Shown here: piece by piece, positions 62,501-64,000 of the stretch
Layout: every line of letters begins with the position of its first letter
Position numbering within the stretch: the stretch's first letter is position 1
NCBI RefSeq assembly: GCF_013149275.1
Contig: NZ_JABGNA010000001.1
Span: 310,001 to 374,000 of the forward strand
Length of the DNA stretch: 64,000 nucleotides
Source of the DNA: Mucilaginibacter sp. SG564
GTDB taxonomy: Bacteria > Bacteroidota > Bacteroidia > Sphingobacteriales > Sphingobacteriaceae
Direction: 5' to 3'
Notes under the pieces: model-generated
Seen by the model: the letters and a program-made list of their open reading frames with translations, nothing else
Database searches by the model: none
What the model was told of the DNA's origin: nothing
Made by a program: the position numbers and the translations under genes

Positions 62501-63063
62501 CCAACAAAGGTTATTTTAATTACAGCATTGTCCTTTACATCTAAAATAAATTTACCATTAACATCTGTCACTGTACCCAGCTTAGAATTACCAACCACCG
62601 AAATGCTCACCCCCGGCAGCGGTACACCCTTGTTATCCTTGACCGTCCCTGTTATGGTTACGTCGGCAACAATTAAAGCTGGTGTAACTGTTGGTTTTGC
62701 TACTGCCGACTCTTTAATGATGATAGATTTGCCATCAATAATATAAGAGAGATGGAAGGTTTTCAGAGCAGTGTTCAACGCTTCTTCAAGAGATGTGTTT
62801 TTAAAGTCGACACTCAGTGTATAGTTCTTTTGAGGCCCTTTGGGCGACCAGAATACATTATACCCAGTTTGGCGATTTATTTCACTGAATAGCTGTTTTA
62901 ATGTGACATCGTTTTGTTTGTAAGTTATTTTTTGTGAAAAGACCGATGCACTAACCTGCATAAATGCAAGCAGGAGTATAAGGCTCGTTATTTTCATTAT
63001 AAGAAGGAATTTCTTGGTGTAGCACGAAGGCTTACAAATGTTTGTAGTAAAATTTTTGTACAT
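59524..63063 (-). CDS. susC: SusC/RagA family TonB-dependent transporter with STN signalling domain
   Basis: 1179 aa. An uncleaved-looking N-terminal leader is followed by a signal peptide (MKITSLILLLAFMQVSASVF). Then STN (about 48-118, VTLKQLFSEINRQTGYNVFW), carboxypeptidase D-like domain (about 130-210, VTITGTVKDNKGVPLPG), TonB plug (about 225-335), and the 22-strand barrel ending VFNVGINVNL. The STN domain is the module that contacts FecR anti-sigma factors, and a fecR-like gene lies just upstream, so this transporter should signal its own substrate to an ECF sigma factor encoded beyond the window. Confidence 0.96.
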   Translation of the reverse strand: MYKNFTTNICKPSCYTKKFLLIMKITSLILLLAFMQVSASVFSQKITYKQNDVTLKQLFSEINRQTGYNVFWSPKGPQKNYTLSVDFKNTSLEEALNTALKTFHLSYIIDGKSIIIKESAVAKPTVTPALIVADVTITGTVKDNKGVPLPGVSISVVGNSKLGTVTDVNGKFILDVKDNAVIKITFVGFKSQTLTVTPQNKVFNVALEEDVQAADEVVVTAYSRKQSREAIVGSVTTVKPANLKIPASNLTNALAGQVAGIIAYTPSGQPGQDNAQFFIRGVTTFGYRQSPLILIDNVELTSNDLARLNVDDIESFSILKDASATALYGARGGNGVILVKTKEGKAGKAQINVRVENARSQSVKSIELADPITYMKLYNEATITRNPLAERPFTANKIANTEAAMRGDPGSNSFVYPAVDWLGLLFKKHTNTQRADMSIQGGGGAARYYVAGSYSNDNGILRTDIRNNNNNNVKFTNYQLRSNVNINVTNKTELVVRLSGTFNQYNGPQSADGGFSTDLYNEATHTSPVLFPAYFEPDSANLNVKHILFGNVPGTSPNTTQTRNPYADLLRGHKNSNESRLLAQLELNQNLDFVTQGLNFHAIFSTNRYAYFESSMAYNPFYYTVGNYDKASNQYTLQWINSQPGQAQEYLNYNRDPGSDNLQTQLYLQGVLEYNKTFGTNHTISGALIGTRQQQVYSNNKDPDLNQYTLQYSLPYRNQTLAGRATYSYKSKYFLEFNFGYNGSERFSDNHRLGFFPTIGASWILSEEKFWGDLYNVFDRFKLRASYGLVGNDQISNRRFFYLSDVNLNGGGGASFGTNNSYSHGGVKINNYENDDVTWEKSKQLNLGVEFTVLKSFNVTAEVYKNDKYDVLQNRNNIPSTMGLEAPIAANIGKVESKGIDIQIDGKKSIGNGGFLSARANFTYTANKYVQYEEPAYNEKYRLLTGQPLNRNYGYVAERLFVDDEEARNSPTQIFSTNGFPPQGGDIKYRDLNGDGKIDGADQTFLGDPYIPQIVYGFGVSGGWHGFDLSAFFQGQAKVSFFIDPARTSPFIQSPDNYYNGNTQLLKAYADNHWSEDNQNLYALYPRLGINGAQIENNRQQSTWWMRDGSFLRLKSAEIGYTLPDRIAKSLGVRKTRVYFNGLNLLTWSPFKMWDPELGGNGFAYPIQKVFNVGINVNL

Positions 63064-63249
63064 TTGTTTAGGCTGGTTAATGTTAAAATTGTTATCTCCA
63101 ATAGCGTTTTAGTTTAATAAGCTTTAAGATCAGAGACATCGCGAGTGTCTCTGGTCCTGCTTTTAAACTATTTCCTTTTTATTAGCTGGAATCTTTCATT
63201 TTCTTCTCGGTTTAAATGGTTTAAAAAGTTTATAATTAATTTGGTTTAT

Positions 63250-64000
63250 TTATTTTTTAGCAACTCTGATTGTAGATCCGCTAATGATGAACCGGTCATT
63301 TGTGATCTGCTCCATTATTTTTAACAAGGCTGATAGATTAGCAAAGCGGGTAGTAACCGCAACGATCGTTTCTTTTTTTACACTTTCATCTTCATATACA
63401 ATTTTTACATCGTACCACCGGGCTATCTGCCTCATGACGCTTTCCAGCGGCTCTTCATTAAACCTGAAATTACCATTCTTCCAATCTATGGCTTCACGTG
63501 GATCAACTGTTGATATTTTAAACGTTGTTGTAAGATCAGCTTCCTGCCCCGGTTTTAATGTTGCATTTTTATCTCCTGCTATAATTTTAACAGCCCCCTC
63601 TAAAAGTGTGGTTGTGGTGTTTTGCTCATCCGGATAGGCATTTACGTTAAAATGAGTTCCTAAAACCTCAATTACCTGTTTATTGGACACTACCCTGAAC
63701 GGGAGAGCTTTATTATGTGCTACTTCAAAATAAGCCTCCCCGGTAAGCTCAACCCTGCGTTCATTGAACGAGTCAAAACTTACCGGATATTTTATTGATG
63801 ATTCCGCATTAAGCCATACCCGCGTGCCATCTGATAACAGCAATTGATATTGGCCACCTTTGGGGGTTTGCATCGTATTATACTGCGGAAGGGTATTTTT
63901 AACAGCATTGGGGTTGGCGCTATAAACCAGTTTACCATCGGCTGTTTTGGTGATTTGGCTTCCACTTTGTTGCGCTATTTTACCGGTTGCTACATCGGTC
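63250..64000 (-). CDS. FecR family anti-sigma factor (N-terminus outside the window)
   Basis: The frame is open to the right edge and continues; the ATG at 63873 is internal. The visible 250 residues hold the FecR core TPKGGQYQLLLSDGTRVWLN, SIKYPVSFDSFNERRVELTG, EAYFEVAHNKALPFRVVSNK and TTTLLEGAVKII, then a C-terminal DUF4974 with FNEEPLESVMRQIARWYDVK. FecR proteins cross the inner membrane, bind the STN of the transporter, and control an ECF sigma factor. About 190 bp separate it from susC. Confidence 0.93.
   Translation of the reverse strand, partial: TDVATGKIAQQSGSQITKTADGKLVYSANPNAVKNTLPQYNTMQTPKGGQYQLLLSDGTRVWLNAESSIKYPVSFDSFNERRVELTGEAYFEVAHNKALPFRVVSNKQVIEVLGTHFNVNAYPDEQNTTTTLLEGAVKIIAGDKNATLKPGQEADLTTTFKISTVDPREAIDWKNGNFRFNEEPLESVMRQIARWYDVKIVYEDESVKKETIVAVTTRFANLSALLKIMEQITNDRFIISGSTIRVAKK

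Overview
The window reads as chromosomal DNA of a Bacteroidota bacterium, most likely a Sphingobacteriaceae member close to Mucilaginibacter or Pedobacter. The evidence is two SusC/SusD systems, a tmRNA whose tag reads GENNYALAA, fused DAHP synthase-chorismate mutase and fused 2-oxoacid dehydrogenase E1 proteins, FtsX-type permeases, and promoters of the form TTTG-N17-19-TAnnTTTG. Species assignment is inference; no rRNA gene is present.

Layout. (1) 1-15969: a carbohydrate-utilisation locus flanked by two paralogous AraC-type regulators. It holds two GH43-like proteins, an L-arabinose/L-fucose isomerase-like enzyme, a TIM-barrel isomerase, a large (alpha/alpha)-barrel glycosidase-like protein, a phytanoyl-CoA dioxygenase-like protein and a SusC/SusD pair. 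Two copies of an 18-bp site sit at the same distance from the -7 elements of the divergent dioxygenase and SusC promoters. (2) 16086-16451: tmRNA. (3) 16538-35350: mixed housekeeping and accessory genes (acyltransferase, HxlR/SDR divergent pair, DUF1624 membrane protein, FtsX permease, quinone reductase, aminotransferase, DUF1573 protein, fused branched-chain E1, nitroreductase, two L,D-transpeptidases facing each other, esterase, an orphan double-glycine-leader Cys-rich peptide, DinB-like protein). (4) 35347-44768: an MFS exporter and aromatic amino-acid genes. pheA, DAHP synthase-chorismate mutase, aroA and aroC are in one direction behind what looks like a ribosome-mediated Phe/Tyr attenuator, with a leader peptide full of Phe and Tyr codons plus mutually exclusive hairpins. 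An S4 protein, aroB and a sterol-desaturase-like gene form a second cluster. (5) 44827-54772: proline dehydrogenase, a secreted DNA/RNA non-specific nuclease, and a complete six-gene ebo operon (eboA to eboF) with a TMEM220-like gene upstream. (6) 55038-64000: a second SusC/SusD locus read right to left, with FecR anti-sigma (cut by the window edge), SusC with STN domain, SusD and two surface lipoproteins of the DUF4959/DUF5126/DUF5000 and DUF4998/DUF5000 types.

How it works together. The left Sus locus appears to be controlled by cytoplasmic AraC-type activators, because its SusC lacks an STN domain. The right Sus locus appears to use trans-envelope sigma/anti-sigma signalling, because FecR and an STN-bearing SusC are present. 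The strongest candidate for something undescribed is the pheA attenuator. Further points of interest are the aroA gene carrying an in-frame insertion made of intergenic-type repeat words, the orphan Cys-rich peptide, and several repeat-based regulatory regions.
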